Source: Enchytraeus crypticus
Lineage: Eukaryota > Annelida > Clitellata > Enchytraeida > Enchytraeidae
Assembly (NCBI GenBank): GCA_905160935.1
Contig: CAJHZI010000882.1
Span: 2,860,501 to 2,924,500 of the forward strand
Length of the DNA: 64,000 nt
Direction of reading: 5' to 3'
Within the stretch, counting starts at the first letter, position 1, and every line of letters begins with the position of its first letter. The notes under the pieces are model-generated. The model made no database searches. It saw only the letters and a program-made list of their open reading frames with translations, and had not been told where the DNA came from. This document shows, piece after piece, positions 54,819 through 64,000 of the stretch. Made by a program: the position numbers and the translations under genes.

Positions 54819-57711
54819 CTATATACTGTATATATTAATTTTTGCACATTTGCAGCTTTACTAAGAGTTGAAGGAGGGTCATTCGACAGTAAAGTACGAA
54901 TTAGATCTGCAGCTAGACACAGATATTTGTGCTTCAATCAGAAAGGTAGCTTGATAACTAAGGTTGGTTCATAACTTCCAGAATAAAGAGTCTTTCTAAA
55001 GTATGGGGTTAAACTTTCAATGAATTCTCTGCATCTCTAGTGTTCTGCCAAGTGTCAGGTCCAATACGCTTTTAAACTACAATAAAACTCATTGTCTGTT
55101 CGATATATACTGTAGAGTACTCTATCGATCAACATGTTATTCCTTTAACAGTAAGGTAATGCACACATTAATGTACGTTTATGTATAGCTTGAAAATGTT
55201 ATGTAATAAGTAGCTTGATAACAGTGGCTTCTGAAGTGGATTCCAGTTGCTTTACTCAGCTCTAGCTATACAACACGGGATTGTTTTATAATAAAATTAA
55301 TAGTTCAATATAGTAAATTGATTAACGTTTCAAAGCCCCAGCTTGAATGCAGTTTGCAATTTAAAGTTGAAGTGTTAAGTTATGATGCCTCATTATACTT
55401 AAGTAATTATGATCTAGAGTTGATTTTAATTTTAACCTATTGATAGTTGACCTTCAGAAGTTTTTATTATTGTAAATCATCCTATCTACCTGATCTTTTA
55501 TCAATCTATCGGCCCTCTCGTAGTCTTCGTTCCTCTAGTAAAAACCTTCTCACTGTACCAAACATTAAATCAGCCATGGGCAGACGCTCCTTCATGTTTT
55601 CTGCTCCGACAATATGGAACTCTCTGCCACAAGATCTTCGATCTTGCATTTGTATTGGTACTTTCCTCTCAAGCTAAAAACCCATCTCTTTCCGCCATTG
55701 GTCTAAATTTTGACCCGCTTATCTTGGATCTTTAACTTGCACTGTTTTATCTCGCTTTCTGTTGTGGTCTCTGTGTACTCAGTGGTCATCGTATTATGTT
55801 TTGGTACCTGTTTGTGTAGAGTCCGCAAGAGACGTCCCTGACATTGCCTTATGGCGAGGAACCAGACTTTAAATTCTTATTGATTTATTGGTTGATTTAT
55901 AATGTGTGGAAACTTATCAAAACTCAACTCTTGATTTTGAATACCGACACCCCCATTGCCTGAACCACAAATACATCAATGAAAATATCTTTAAAAATAT
56001 TTTCAACTTTGTTTTTATAGGCCCCTATCAAGGTCATTCCTCTGACAATGTTAACTTCTGCCCAATATTGCTGTCATTATTGCTATTAATGATAGCAGTA
56101 ACGTAAGCCTATATAAATGAAATTATTAGACACAATGAAAGCAATGTTCATTTGTGATATGTAATTTTAGAAAATAAATTAGATTTTTAAAACTGGTAAG
56201 CTAAGGCTAACGTTAATTTCCCCACTCGACAGCTATGTCAGTGACGGGCGAGCCGAGGATTTGAACCCCGCACTTTCTGATCCGCGGTCGAGTATCTAGT
56301 TTAGCATATATACAATAGCAATAGTAAAACGCCGTTCATGTATTTCTCTGAATTTAATAAAATACTGAATAAGTGATCCTCTCACGTGAACTTAACATGT
56401 CGACATACTGTATTTGTACATGTACAATGTATGTGTTCTTTGGTAAACCATTCGTTGTTACCGTTTGACATATTATTTAGTCTAGTTCAGATTTTTAAGC
56501 AACTATTGCGGTTCTTAAAGTCAATGCTCTAATGCGAATGTGTAGTCTACACTAGGGTGCCAGACTATCAGCAAAATTTATTCAATGATAAAACTTATCG
56601 CTGAATAATTATTGATTTAATTTTGAGAGGAGTTAAATCTAGTACTATTTTTATGGATAGCTGTAAAATGACTTCTGCATTCTGTTTCTAAAGGATAAAG
56701 GCTACAGCCTAGTTTAACGTCTGTTTTGTTTATCGAAAGCATACCAGTGACGAGACAAGCTGGATTTGAACCATTAACCGCTGGCAAGCAGTCGGACAAT
56801 TTAACGAATCCTGCTACCACTCAAGCCTACTTGTGAATTATAAAAGTTAAGGTCACTCAAGAAAATTAATTTTGGGCAATCATTAAAACCTTTTAATCTA
56901 AAATTCAAGAGATTGATAAAAATTCCAATAATAAACTTGGCGATGTCGGCAAGATAAGCGATCGCGGATCAGTATGTCCTGGGTTCAAATCATGGCGTCT
57001 ACTGTCATTGACATCACTCACGATTGAGGAAACTGATGTTAACTGTAGCTTTACCATCATTTTAGCTTAAACGACCGTTACCTATTCACTTCTTTCCATA
57101 CAGTATTTATCTATTCAATTTTGACAAATTTGAAAATATTAATGCTGAAATTATAGTCTTAAACACTAAATTCCTCAAGGTATAATTTTTACAATTTAAA
57201 TCTATTCCTTAAAGAAAACTCTTCGTTGAAATGTTTCAATGATACAAATGATATTCATTGTTGTTGTTGCTTAATCCAGCGCTCAGGAAGAGGCCAAACA
57301 TGTCTATTCCGAGAAATCATTTCATCGAATCTCTACACTGAGTTCCATTCCGCTCACAACCCGGACTGGAGGCTGGGATTCAACCGGAAAGGACGCAGTC
57401 TTCCAGGAGAACAGCGGAGAAAAGATCCTAAACGCTTGAAGTGCTATCAATTCCTAAAAAGAGACTCTGAAACGCCTGTTGTCACAAAACGAAAATCAAA
57501 GAAAGAAAATCAACGAACTGAGACCACGAGATTGGGTGGAGAGAAGATGAGGTCAGGAAGTGCAGAGCGGGAGGATCGATGGAAGGAGGAGTCGAGGCTG
57601 AGCGATCTATCGAGCCACGTGGCGGCCCTGAGGGGCTACAGGGTCTTGACTGACGGTAGTGACGTTGAGTCGAGACTGATAATCATGACGAACAGTTCTC
57701 GATATGTGTAA
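51663..57711 (+). CDS. Fibroblast growth factor, FGF8/17/18-like (3 exons seen, 5' exon missing)
   Basis: This is a secreted signalling ligand for FGF receptors. The exons are 51663-51915 (phase 0 to 1), 54856-54962 (107 bp) and 57280-57711 (to TAA), which join without stops to 263 residues. Exon one ends with the first beta-trefoil strands: HVIRYYRLHNRCSGRHLNMT, GKKVNALAAVDDPN. Exon two has ALLRVEGGSFDSKVRIRSAA, RHRYLCFNQKGSLITK. Exon three has RSGRGQTCLFREIISSNLYT, WRLGFNRKGRSLPG and CYQFLKRD, then a long basic and polar tail. Spacing of RYYRL, YLCFNQKG, the conserved Cys in QTCLF, NLYT and RKG matches FGF8/17/18, and both introns sit where FGF genes usually have them. The signal-peptide exon upstream of the CAG at 51662 was not identified. 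Assignment to the FGF8 subfamily is inference from residue pattern. Confidence 0.85.
51928..51978. repeat. (TC)n microsatellite at the start of an FGF intron
   Basis: CT dinucleotide with one CCGT interruption beginning within 15 bp of the splice donor. It extends the open frame into a false SLSLSL tail. Confidence 0.95.
52434..52495. repeat. (AT)n microsatellite
   Basis: AT dinucleotide abutting the left end of the long-TIR transposon. Confidence 0.97.
52497..53466 (+). mobile_element. Tc1/mariner-superfamily element with ~290-bp terminal inverted repeats
   Basis: The left arm (52497-about 52788) and right arm (about 53170-53466) are reverse complements with modest divergence. The outer ends are CAGGCAGCGCATTAAA and AAGGCTGCGCATTAAA next to TA, as expected for a TA target site. 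Between the arms, 52863-53012 encodes DGAPAHSSRLAQYF and NDWSPNFPDFNPLDIFVWGT, the DGAPAH and PDxNPLDxxxW motifs of a DDE transposase of this superfamily, with a stop before DGAPAH. The rest of the transposase is lost, so it is a deletion derivative. It lies in an FGF intron in sense orientation. Confidence 0.85.
53738..53832. repeat. (AT)n microsatellite
   Basis: About 90 bp of AT with two ATGT interruptions, ending where the LINE-E fragment begins. Confidence 0.97.
53831..54765 (+). mobile_element. LINE-E, longest copy, reverse transcriptase to 3' end
   Basis: Frames cover reverse-transcriptase motif B (ILRGVRQGCSISSLLFN), a decayed active site FEDD in place of a normal F/YADD, motif D-like YGIKINVTNTKVMRV, and FKYLGHTITDDGKCE. 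Then, with stops and shifts, come the C-terminal VWTTLLYGCETW-equivalent region and the open frame 54519-54746 (RWIGHILRGEGQ, EGKRGRSRPRLGMLDDLKTH and EWRRYVPGTCQ). It ends CCAGTAGGCAGTGCACTAAG AGAGAG and runs into (AT)n. The Ala-to-Glu change in the active site and the stops make it inactive. It is in an FGF intron, ending about 90 bp before exon two. Confidence 0.9.
54766..54815. repeat. (AT)n tail between LINE-E and FGF exon
   Basis: AT dinucleotide following the LINE-E end. Only about 40 bp separates it from the exon at 54856. Confidence 0.95.
54856..54962 (+). CDS. FGF middle exon (107 bp)
   Basis: Acceptor TTTTTGCACATTTGCAG|CT and donor ACTAAG|GTTGGT. It translates in phase 1 to LLRVEGGSFDSKVRIRSAAR, HRYLCFNQKGSLITK. 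It aligns to the FGF core strands around the VRxRG and YxCMNxKGxL signatures. The exon is too short to appear as an open frame by itself, so it would be missed by an ORF scan. Confidence 0.85.
55033..55268 (-). mobile_element. Family B fragment
   Basis: On the minus strand: GAGTAAAGCAACTGGAATCC, ACTTCAGAAGCCACTG, AGAGTACTCTACAGTATAT and a TTGGACCTGACACTTGGCAG end. It is in an FGF intron. Confidence 0.6.
55447..55905 (+). mobile_element. CR1/L2-like LINE, 3' fragment, copy 3
   Basis: The open frame 55447-55677 encodes YLPDLLSIYRPSRSLRSSSK, VPNIKSAMGRRSFMFSAPTI and WNSLPQDLRSCICIGTFLSS, the typical C-terminus of CR1/L2-type LINEs. It is followed by a 3' UTR with GACGTCCCTGACATTGCCTT, ATGGCGAGGAACCAGAC and a TTGATTTATTGG end. 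It is near-identical in sequence to 6887-7310. It is in an FGF intron. Confidence 0.85.
56192..56302 (-). mobile_element. tRNA-derived SINE, 5'-truncated
   Basis: On the minus strand: GACCGCGGATCAGAAAGTGC, GGGTTCAAATCCTCGGCTCG, CCCGTCACTGACATAGC and a GGGAAATTAACGTTAGCCTT tail. The head with the A-box is missing. It is in an FGF intron. Confidence 0.83.
56698..56825 (-). mobile_element. Degenerate tRNA-like SINE relic
   Basis: On the minus strand a GGTTCAAATCCAGC B-box-like word is preceded by GCCAGCGGTTAA and followed by GTCACTGGTATGCTTTCGAT. It is similar in layout to the SINE but heavily changed. Confidence 0.45.
56936..57062 (+). mobile_element. tRNA-derived SINE
   Basis: CTTGGCGATGTCGGCAAGAT (A-box), GATCGCGGATCAGTATGTCC, GGGTTCAAATCATGGCG (B-box), CATTGACATCACTCACGATT and a GAGGAAACTGATGTTAACTG tail. 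It ends about 215 bp before the last FGF exon. Confidence 0.85.
57280..57711 (+). CDS. FGF last coding exon with basic C-terminal tail
   Basis: Acceptor TTGTTGCTTAATCCAG|CGC, phase 0. The first ~60 codons are FGF core (RSGRGQTCLFREIISSNLYT, EFHSAHNPDWRLGFNRKGRS). The remaining ~80 codons are Lys/Arg/Glu-rich (KRKSKKENQRTETT and more) and longer than in typical vertebrate FGF8 members. It ends SSRYV and TAA at 57709-57711. The ATG-initiated reading upstream of 57280 is intron. Confidence 0.85.
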   Translation, partial: RSGRGQTCLFREIISSNLYTEFHSAHNPDWRLGFNRKGRSLPGEQRRKDPKRLKCYQFLKRDSETPVVTKRKSKKENQRTETTRLGGEKMRSGSAEREDRWKEESRLSDLSSHVAALRGYRVLTDGSDVESRLIIMTNSSRYV

Positions 57712-58112
57712 ATAATTTATTGTCAATAATTTTTAAATGTTATGTTTGAATTATTTTAACTTGGTCTAACTTAATTGTTGTTGGGGCCACCCTAGAATTG
57801 ATGAGTTTTTTTGTAAGAGTGTCCAAATAGACGACTAATTTATAATGGGATAAGATAATACGCGACTGATACCCACTTCAGGAGCAAAAATTCGCTGAAA
57901 GCTTCAGTGAGATTCATTAAAAGAAAGATACGAAGATATTATCAAAAACTAGTGAGAATAGCATGAAAAATAGTTGTCCTCCACAAAATAAATATTTTTG
58001 CTGACTAGCTTGCTGTTTAAGAGAAGTTTTAAAAGAAGAGTCACGTGGGTCAAGCCACTGTGGCTGTTAGGCAACCGTTCTAAAGCTGTCTGCTCATTAA
58101 TAGTAGTAAACA

Positions 58113-58840
58113 ATGGATAAAAATGAAACGTGTGCCGTTATAAAATTTACATTTTAAGGGTTTGACCTAAAAAGAGATTATAGTGGACAAGAAGGGAGTT
58201 TTAGGGACAACGTTTCTTTAGAGACTACATCTATATCGTTGGATAGCTAATTTCAGCAAGGTAGTTACTATGGATGAGACATGAGCTCACCATTGGAACC
58301 GGAGACAAAACTGCAGAGTAAGGAGTGGAAACACGCCACTTTACCGACACCAGTCAAATTCAGCAAGATTGCGTCGGCAGGTAAAGTTGTGACATCCGTA
58401 TTTTGGGATAGTGAAGGTATTACTCCTTAGAGAGAGGAAAGACTGTCAATGGTATCTACTATGCAGAGTTAATAATAAAACTTCGCGTAGTTTTTAAGGA
58501 AAAACGTAGAGGAAATTTGCGTCATGGTGTTGTGCTTCATCAGGACAATGCTCCTGCTCACAGCTGCGTTGTTGCAATGGCTGCCATTGATGAGTGCGGC
58601 TTCGAATTGCTAAAACTTCCGACAGATTTGGCCCGATCAGGCTTCAATCTGTTTCATTTTCTAAAGGAAACACTTCATGGACAGAAATTTGACAGCGACG
58701 AAAATGCCATCCATGCCGTAGATGATAGGTTTGAAGGGCTTCGTGGATTATTATTCCTGTACGGTGTAGAAACAATGGATCTTCATTGAGAAAAATGTAT
58801 AGAGCTTAGAGGAGAATATATTGAAAAACTATAAAACAAT
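58113..58840 (+). pseudogene. Mariner transposase pseudogene
   Basis: A start MDKNETCAVIKF at 58113 resembles mariner N-termini. After a large internal loss come MDET near 58270 (next codon TGA where Trp is expected) with HHWNRRQ, and the open frame 58517-58789 with GVVLHQDNAPAHS, AMAAIDECGFELLKLPTDLA and FHFLKETLHGQKF. The HQDNAPAH block and the GFELLxHPxYSPDLAPxDFxLF-type block are diagnostic of mariner; here the second is eroded (SPDL became TDLA). It ends near 58830 with a CIEL-like region. Terminal inverted repeats were not found. It lies just downstream of the FGF gene. Confidence 0.85.
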
Positions 58841-58859
58841 GTTTGTTTAGATTCATTGT

Positions 58860-59715
58860 TTTGTCTGCTTTTGTCATTACTTAATGATCAAACCTCCCGT
58901 ATTAATTATTGTGATGAAACTACTGTATATGTTGATAGATTTTTACTTTGTTTTTACAAATCATTGTGGCTGGTGCAGAGTAAGAATAAGTACATTTGAA
59001 CTACAGTTCGGCGGAGCTGCACAGAATGTTAATGCTTAGTTGCAAATGGTGCTGACATCAGCAAGCTGTTTAGCAGTAAGTTGGCAGAGGGCAAGCTTTA
59101 CATATGGCTACTGGACGACCATAAAACAAAATTCGCAAATTAATTCTGGGTGTTATTAACATTTTTATTTGTTTGGAGTATTGCATGTGTTTTGTTATTA
59201 TATCGTTTTTATACAACATTTGCCGCTGGAATAAGAATTTATTCCTAACAATGTACAATGTTGTACATAATTCTATATGAATTAGTACAAATAGACTGCG
59301 GGTTGCGCTCATGGGCATCTATAAATATAGATCTTAAAATGGAGTTAAAATTAAGTTATAGACTTCTATGACTATCCACCGAGGGCAATTGCCACTGTTT
59401 GATGGTTTGTTTTCCCATTAAAATAAGCTATTAATAAGAAAGATAAAGCCAGAATTGGTACTAGAAAACTGCAAACACTCTGCAGTTAAAAACGATATTT
59501 CTATACAACAATATTATTAATATCAATAAAAACAATTAGAGTGCTACAGTCATCAATGACAACATCGAGTACTATTCATTTCATTAGCACTTTTCTCATT
59601 CATCAACCACGTCGATGAATGAGAAAAGTGGTATAACCTTATTGCCTCAAAGAAATTAGGAAACTTTAAGGATCACCTCGTTAAATTGGTAAATTCTGCA
59701 TGATTAACAATTAAC
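58860..59715. other. Intergenic, no gene recognised
   Basis: AT-rich. It contains a 17-bp perfect hairpin at 59588-59630. The minus-strand 82-codon frame at 59070-59318 has no recognised domain. Confidence 0.45.
59588..59630. repeat. 17-bp perfect hairpin with 9-nt loop
   Basis: CACTTTTCTCATTCATC (59588-59604) pairs exactly with GATGAATGAGAAAAGTG (59614-59630). It could be the remnant of an inverted element or a structured transcript; there is no other support. Confidence 0.8.
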
Positions 59716-59729
59716 TTCTCATCATTAAG

Positions 59730-60065
59730 GAGAACCACGCTCAGAGCCCTAACTGCCCGCCACTCTGTGCTGCTATTAGTACACATGATGTAGAACCACG
59801 CCCACAATCCTAACTACCCCGCCACTCTGTGCTGCTATTAGTGCTCATGATGTAGAACCACGCCCATAGTCCTCTATGCTGCTATTAGTACACATGATGT
59901 TGAACCACGCCCACAGACCTAACTGCCCGGCACACTGTGCTGCTATTAGTACACATGATGTAGAACCACGCCCACAATCCTAACTGCCCCGCCACTCTGT
60001 GCTGCTATTAGTGCTTATAATGTAGAACCACGCCCACAGTCCTCTGTGCTGCTATTAGGCCTACT
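59730..60065. repeat. Minisatellite with long and short units (L-L-S order)
   Basis: Units of about 62 bp (with CTAACTGCCC and CCGCCACTCTGTGCTGCTAT) and shorter ones of about 47 bp lacking that middle, all sharing AGAACCACGCCCACA. The order long-long-short occurs twice, so a block of three units was duplicated. Confidence 0.92.
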
Positions 60066-60069
60066 ATAT

Positions 60070-61700
60070 AATGTAGCGTCTATATAGATTCTCCATCTAA
60101 AGTCATATTACTAGCGTTGACCTATTAGTTTAGTTTCATTCCTTCGAATAGACGTAGAATATGTATGGACTTGGTGGAGCTACAGAGTAAGGAGTTACCC
60201 ATGGTCATACCTTAATGGTGTGTAGAATGAATGTGAATGCACGATCGTAAGTGCTATAATGGCATATAAATATACCATACTTATACGACCCTTGTAAACA
60301 AATAACCCTTCTATGCTTCCAACTGGGAGGTCCAACAACACAACTGTAGTTCGCTACCAAGGCCAATTTACTTTGATTCGTTGTCATAAATGGAGCTCTA
60401 ACAGTTCTCCATTTATAAATATGGTAATTACGTAGACAAAAAGACGTTGAACATTTCAGGTAAGATATAGAGCCGGGAAATTTATTCAGATTTCGGGTTC
60501 GGTTCGGGTTCCCGATGATATGTCATTTTATATAGGTTCGTCATTGATGAGATTTTCAAAGTTTGATTTGCTTCTCTAACAAATTGTCAAGAATTCCCGT
60601 AAGAAAGAGAAATAATTAAGTTGAGAATTTGGTCCGATTAAGACTGCTGCTTAAAAATAATCTGACAAGATAAATATGCTGAGGAATATATACATTTAAA
60701 TATACAGTATAGCCATACAAATACATATAGTAGGCCTACATATATGTGCAATTAATTATATAATTTTGTATAACGATTTATATTTGCTCAACTACGGAAA
60801 TATTTAAGTAACTATACCATAACGGTTCCTCTATAATCTGTCGTTCGCAAATTTTATAGAAGGCTTACATAGTCAGTTCTTCTTAACTTCTTAAGATAAC
60901 ATATGAATTGTTTCATAAAATGGCTTTAGGCTGATTACTTTGTTTAGATTCCTTTAGATCCTTTGATCTGCCTTCGAAAGAGTTTATAGAGAGATTCTAG
61001 GACACCCATTGAATTAAGAATTCTTTCGGTTTAAAGGGTAGCTTACCAAATTGGATTTACATTTTCTCTTTGGATAGAAAGTTAGTAACTAACAAGTAAT
61101 TCAAGATAACCGCTTTTCAACCACTGGAAAACTCAACTGCTGTGTTAGACCTCAAGTTATCCTAAGTTCATCTTCTATATACAGTAATTAGCTATTCTTG
61201 TGAGGCTTCTTCGTTCATATTCTGGCCATTATTTGTTTTTCTTTACAAATCAAATTACTTTCAACTCTACAGGATAAAAGAACATTACATGCATAATGCA
61301 CGTCTCATGATATATGGGCTACATGATGTGTGATGCATATCATGACTTTCTCATTCTACTTTATATAATGCATATGGAGTGAAGATCAAACTTTGGTAGG
61401 AACAGTTGATCGACTATAGAAGGCGTTTCATTCAAACACGTTCAACTTGGTCTATTTTCAAGCTTCACTGATACAACACCTGATAAATAATTAATATAAA
61501 ATTTTACGGTAGAAATTGTTCATTGCTTGTTAATAATTATTTTTAATTTAGCTGATAACTAGTAGGATATCGGTAAGCGTGATACTTTATCATTAATATC
61601 AATATATATTTTTAATATCATATCATGTATTATATTTCATATGCTTACAAAGCGAAAGTATCGCAAAGCTTTACTACTATTAAAATTATTTAGATTTAAT
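60070..61700. other. Intergenic, no gene recognised
   Basis: AT-rich unique sequence. A GGGTTCGGTTCGGGTTCCCG stretch at 60499 is locally GC-rich but short. No coding or RNA feature is supported. Confidence 0.45.
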
Positions 61701-61704
61701 TTTC

Positions 61705-61900
61705 ATATTTCGACTCTAGTTAAACTGTGATTCAAGGGAAGTAGAAGAAGAAGAAGAATAGAAACAACAACAACAACAACAGCAACAACAAAAACAATAA
61801 AAAGAAGAAGACGAAGAAGAAGAAGCTGATGATGATGACGACGATGATGACGATGATGGTGATGATGATGATGATGATGAAGATGATGATGATGATTAAT
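61705..61900 (+). repeat. Family C 3' end and (GAA)n-(CAA)n-(GAT)n compound tract
   Basis: ATTTCGACTCTAGTTAAACT and GTGATTCAAGGGAAG match a family C end. It continues into GAA, CAA, GAA and then GAT trinucleotide repeats, about 160 bp in total. Confidence 0.75.
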
Positions 61901-61988
61901 ATTTAATTTACAGTCATGTTAATTCAGAATGAGAGAGTAGTATGATTGTCCAAATTTGCTTGTAAAATTGTAAGAAAAACATAAGGAT

Positions 61989-62222
61989 CTATGAACTAAA
62001 AAGTCTCCGCAGGAAATGATTTAAGGTCATCTTTCGATATTCAGAAGATGATCGAGAGCATTGGGAGTTGCACGCCTTGATTGCTCCCTCAGTGATAATA
62101 TCTTCCATACTGCTCCTGAGGGCTGCTTTATTTCTATCAATCTCTCGCGATGCCGGTGGTAGATTGAGGCTTCCCATGAATATATACTTCTTGCATATGG
62201 TTGAGTTTCTCAGTTGATACAC
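61989..62222 (-). other. Unrecognised 77-codon open frame
   Basis: The inner ATG gives MGSLNLPPASREIDRNKAAL, RSSMEDIITEGAIKACNSQC and NHFLRRLFSS. Base composition is less AT-biased than its surroundings, which is compatible with a last exon, but no domain, acceptor or paralogue supports it. It could equally be chance. Confidence 0.15.
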
Positions 62223-62304
62223 CAGTTAACTTCTTTAAATTATTACTTGAACGATATGAATAAATCATAGACAATTTCTCCATTTTATCCAGAGAAAATG
62301 ATAT

Positions 62305-62446
<142 letters not shown>

Positions 62447-62567
62447 GTTACATTCTACTAATTGCTCCAAAGGAAACGTTCTATAGATACTGTGATTTCA
62501 TGTCCCTCACTGCGGAACCTTTACTGCTTACTATATGTATGCTATATGCTTCACTTTACATTCGCTT

Positions 62568-62664
62568 TTCCATATAGTGCTCTTTATTGAACATGAAAGC
62601 AGATTTTGAGTATTAATATGTACCTCAGATCTGCCGTTTCGCAGAACACTATAGAATGAGATTT
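62568..62664 (+). mobile_element. Family B 3' end fragment
   Basis: AGTGCTCTTTATTGAACATG, AAAGCAGATTTTGAGTATTA and ATGTACCTCAGATCTGCCGT match the last ~95 bp of family B. Confidence 0.65.
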
Positions 62665-62669
62665 TAGTT

Positions 62670-63790
62670 TTACGTTTTGGGAGTCGGTGATTTCTCTTTA
62701 GGACAAATTTAATGAGAAATTTATAGATTTGAAATTACGATTTCGAACTCACACATCTTTGTGAAGTGGAAGTCTTTAACGGAAGCCTGCAGTGTCGGGA
62801 TAGCCTTCGAAGTTCCTTGTAAAAAATGATAAAGATATCAAATTTCATATTTTAGCAGGTTATGACTTAAAAATTTCTAATGAAGGACTAATAAATTAAT
62901 AAACGTCAATGAGAGTAAGGCTTTTCATAGCTGGTGTCTTTCATACGGAGAATAAAACTGCAAAGTTCAAAAGGTCTTTAATTCACTTACCAAACGGCTG
63001 GATAATAGTTAATAATTTCTATTGAAAATCATTTGTTTCTCAAAACAATGAGAAATCCTGGCAGAAAACATCATCCTCTCTAGTGCCATGACTAATATAA
63101 CTATAATAACAGTGCTCATAGCGAGCATGAAAGCGAGTTTGAACCTTGAACCATTGTTTGGGCAGAGATGGAGGTTACTGATCTAAGCACCAATTATTGC
63201 GTGTAGGGCATACATTAATCATCATTAATAGTAGAAATGATCTAGCACTCACCCATACAAACAAGTATTTACCTCAGAGGATAACGTTAAGCGGCTGACA
63301 TCATCTTCATCTAACATTGGTTGATTTGTCAATGAAACGTCAGAAATAAACAGGACGCTATAATTACAGAGGCGTTTCTTCCATAACAGAGTTGCGCTTC
63401 ATTTGCATTTTAAAATTGCCGTTGACAGCGTTTGTAATACCGCAGAGGAACGACTTCCTTTAGGTACTCTAGCCCCTTAGGCAGGGTACAAGCAGTAGTT
63501 GGGGTAACACTTTTGATATATTTATTGACAATTCATGTAGGAATTGAGGGGTAGGTTATAATAAATGATAATAATTTGGCCTTCTTTCGTATTGACAATT
63601 AAAATTTAGTAAGAGCATTGTATGTTAATATTAGTTTTAATATTTCTTGTATTAGGTTTTGTACTGGTTTTTGAAACATTCTAAATATTCAAAATAAATA
63701 TATATGTGCATAAAAAGATTTAGTAAAAGCTGAAGATCTTAAATATATGCAAGATTAAGTTGCATAATTGCACATTTGTTACGGAAATTC
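62670..63790. other. Intergenic, no gene recognised
   Basis: AT-rich. A TAGGTTATAATAAATGATAA stretch and other low-complexity words are present. No supported feature. Confidence 0.45.
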
Positions 63791-63799
63791 TTAATTAAC

Positions 63800-63898
63800 T
63801 TGTGAATTTATTTAGTATTTAGTTGTTTAGTATTTAGTTGTTTAGTATTTAGTTGTTTAGTATTTAGTTGTTTAGTATTTAGTTGTTTAGTATTTACC
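63800..63898. repeat. 15-bp minisatellite, about 6 copies
   Basis: TAGTATTTAGTTGTT is repeated head to tail about six times without visible change. Confidence 0.95.
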
Positions 63899-64000
63899 AG
63901 ACTTGTAGTCACAACCCAAACTCCAAGACCTAAAACAAGACCAGGACTGGGCTATTAGAGACCAAGACCAAGACCAAAATCAGACCCCACAAGACCGAAA
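63898..64000. repeat. CAAGACC-rich degenerate repeat
   Basis: Words such as CCAAGACC, ACAAGACC and CCAAAATC recur to the window end. It probably continues beyond it. Confidence 0.7.

Overview
This is a eukaryotic (metazoan) genomic window. It is AT-rich, its genes have GT-AG introns, and it is densely filled with retrotransposon remnants, SINE-like elements, (AT)n/(AG)n microsatellites and minisatellites. No bacterial features (operons, Shine-Dalgarno sites, CRISPR) are present. The gene content (a fibroblast growth factor gene and small two-EF-hand proteins) points to an animal. The abundance of TACATGTA and TAGGCCTA words and the tRNA-derived SINEs would suit an invertebrate, perhaps a lophotrochozoan, but the species cannot be fixed from the sequence alone.

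Four genes can be assembled by hand from splice sites. Three are on the minus strand and form a tandem family of tiny two-exon, two-EF-hand calcium-binding proteins: gene A (8276-9709, 85 aa), gene B (16652-17859, 86 aa) and gene C (24906-28049, 81 aa). In all three the single intron lies in phase 0 at the same place, a few residues before the second EF-hand loop. The fourth gene, on the plus strand, is an FGF8/17/18-like fibroblast growth factor. Its three visible coding exons are 51663-51915, 54856-54962 and 57280-57711; the signal-peptide exon was not found. None of these four is a single long open frame, and most long open frames in the window are translations of microsatellites or of dead transposons.

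The rest is mostly mobile DNA. One LINE family (LINE-E) has fragments at 8.4, 14.3, 36.0, 42.4 and 53.8-54.75 kb. A CR1/L2-like LINE has 3' fragments at 6.9, 37.1 and 55.5 kb, with a related type at 28.6 kb. A third LINE at 26.35-27.4 kb carries a near-perfect 104-bp inverted duplication. A tRNA-derived SINE occurs about a dozen times, and two further short families (B and C) share a 5' head but have different 3' tails. The tRNA SINE tail resembles the CR1/L2-like LINE tail, and family B's tail resembles the LINE-E end, so two LINE/SINE partnerships are suggested. DNA transposons are represented by a 970-bp element with ~290-bp terminal inverted repeats (52497-53466), a 557-bp nearly palindromic element (50523-51079) and a decayed mariner transposase (58113-58840).

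The most unusual stretch is a GC-rich island at 19.4-20.9 kb. It has a TATA-like start, a three-unit tandem array that can fold into six hairpins with compensatory base changes, and nested duplications; its nature is unresolved. A second notable case is gene A: its last codons and stop codon lie inside the first unit of a minisatellite that fills its presumed 3' UTR.
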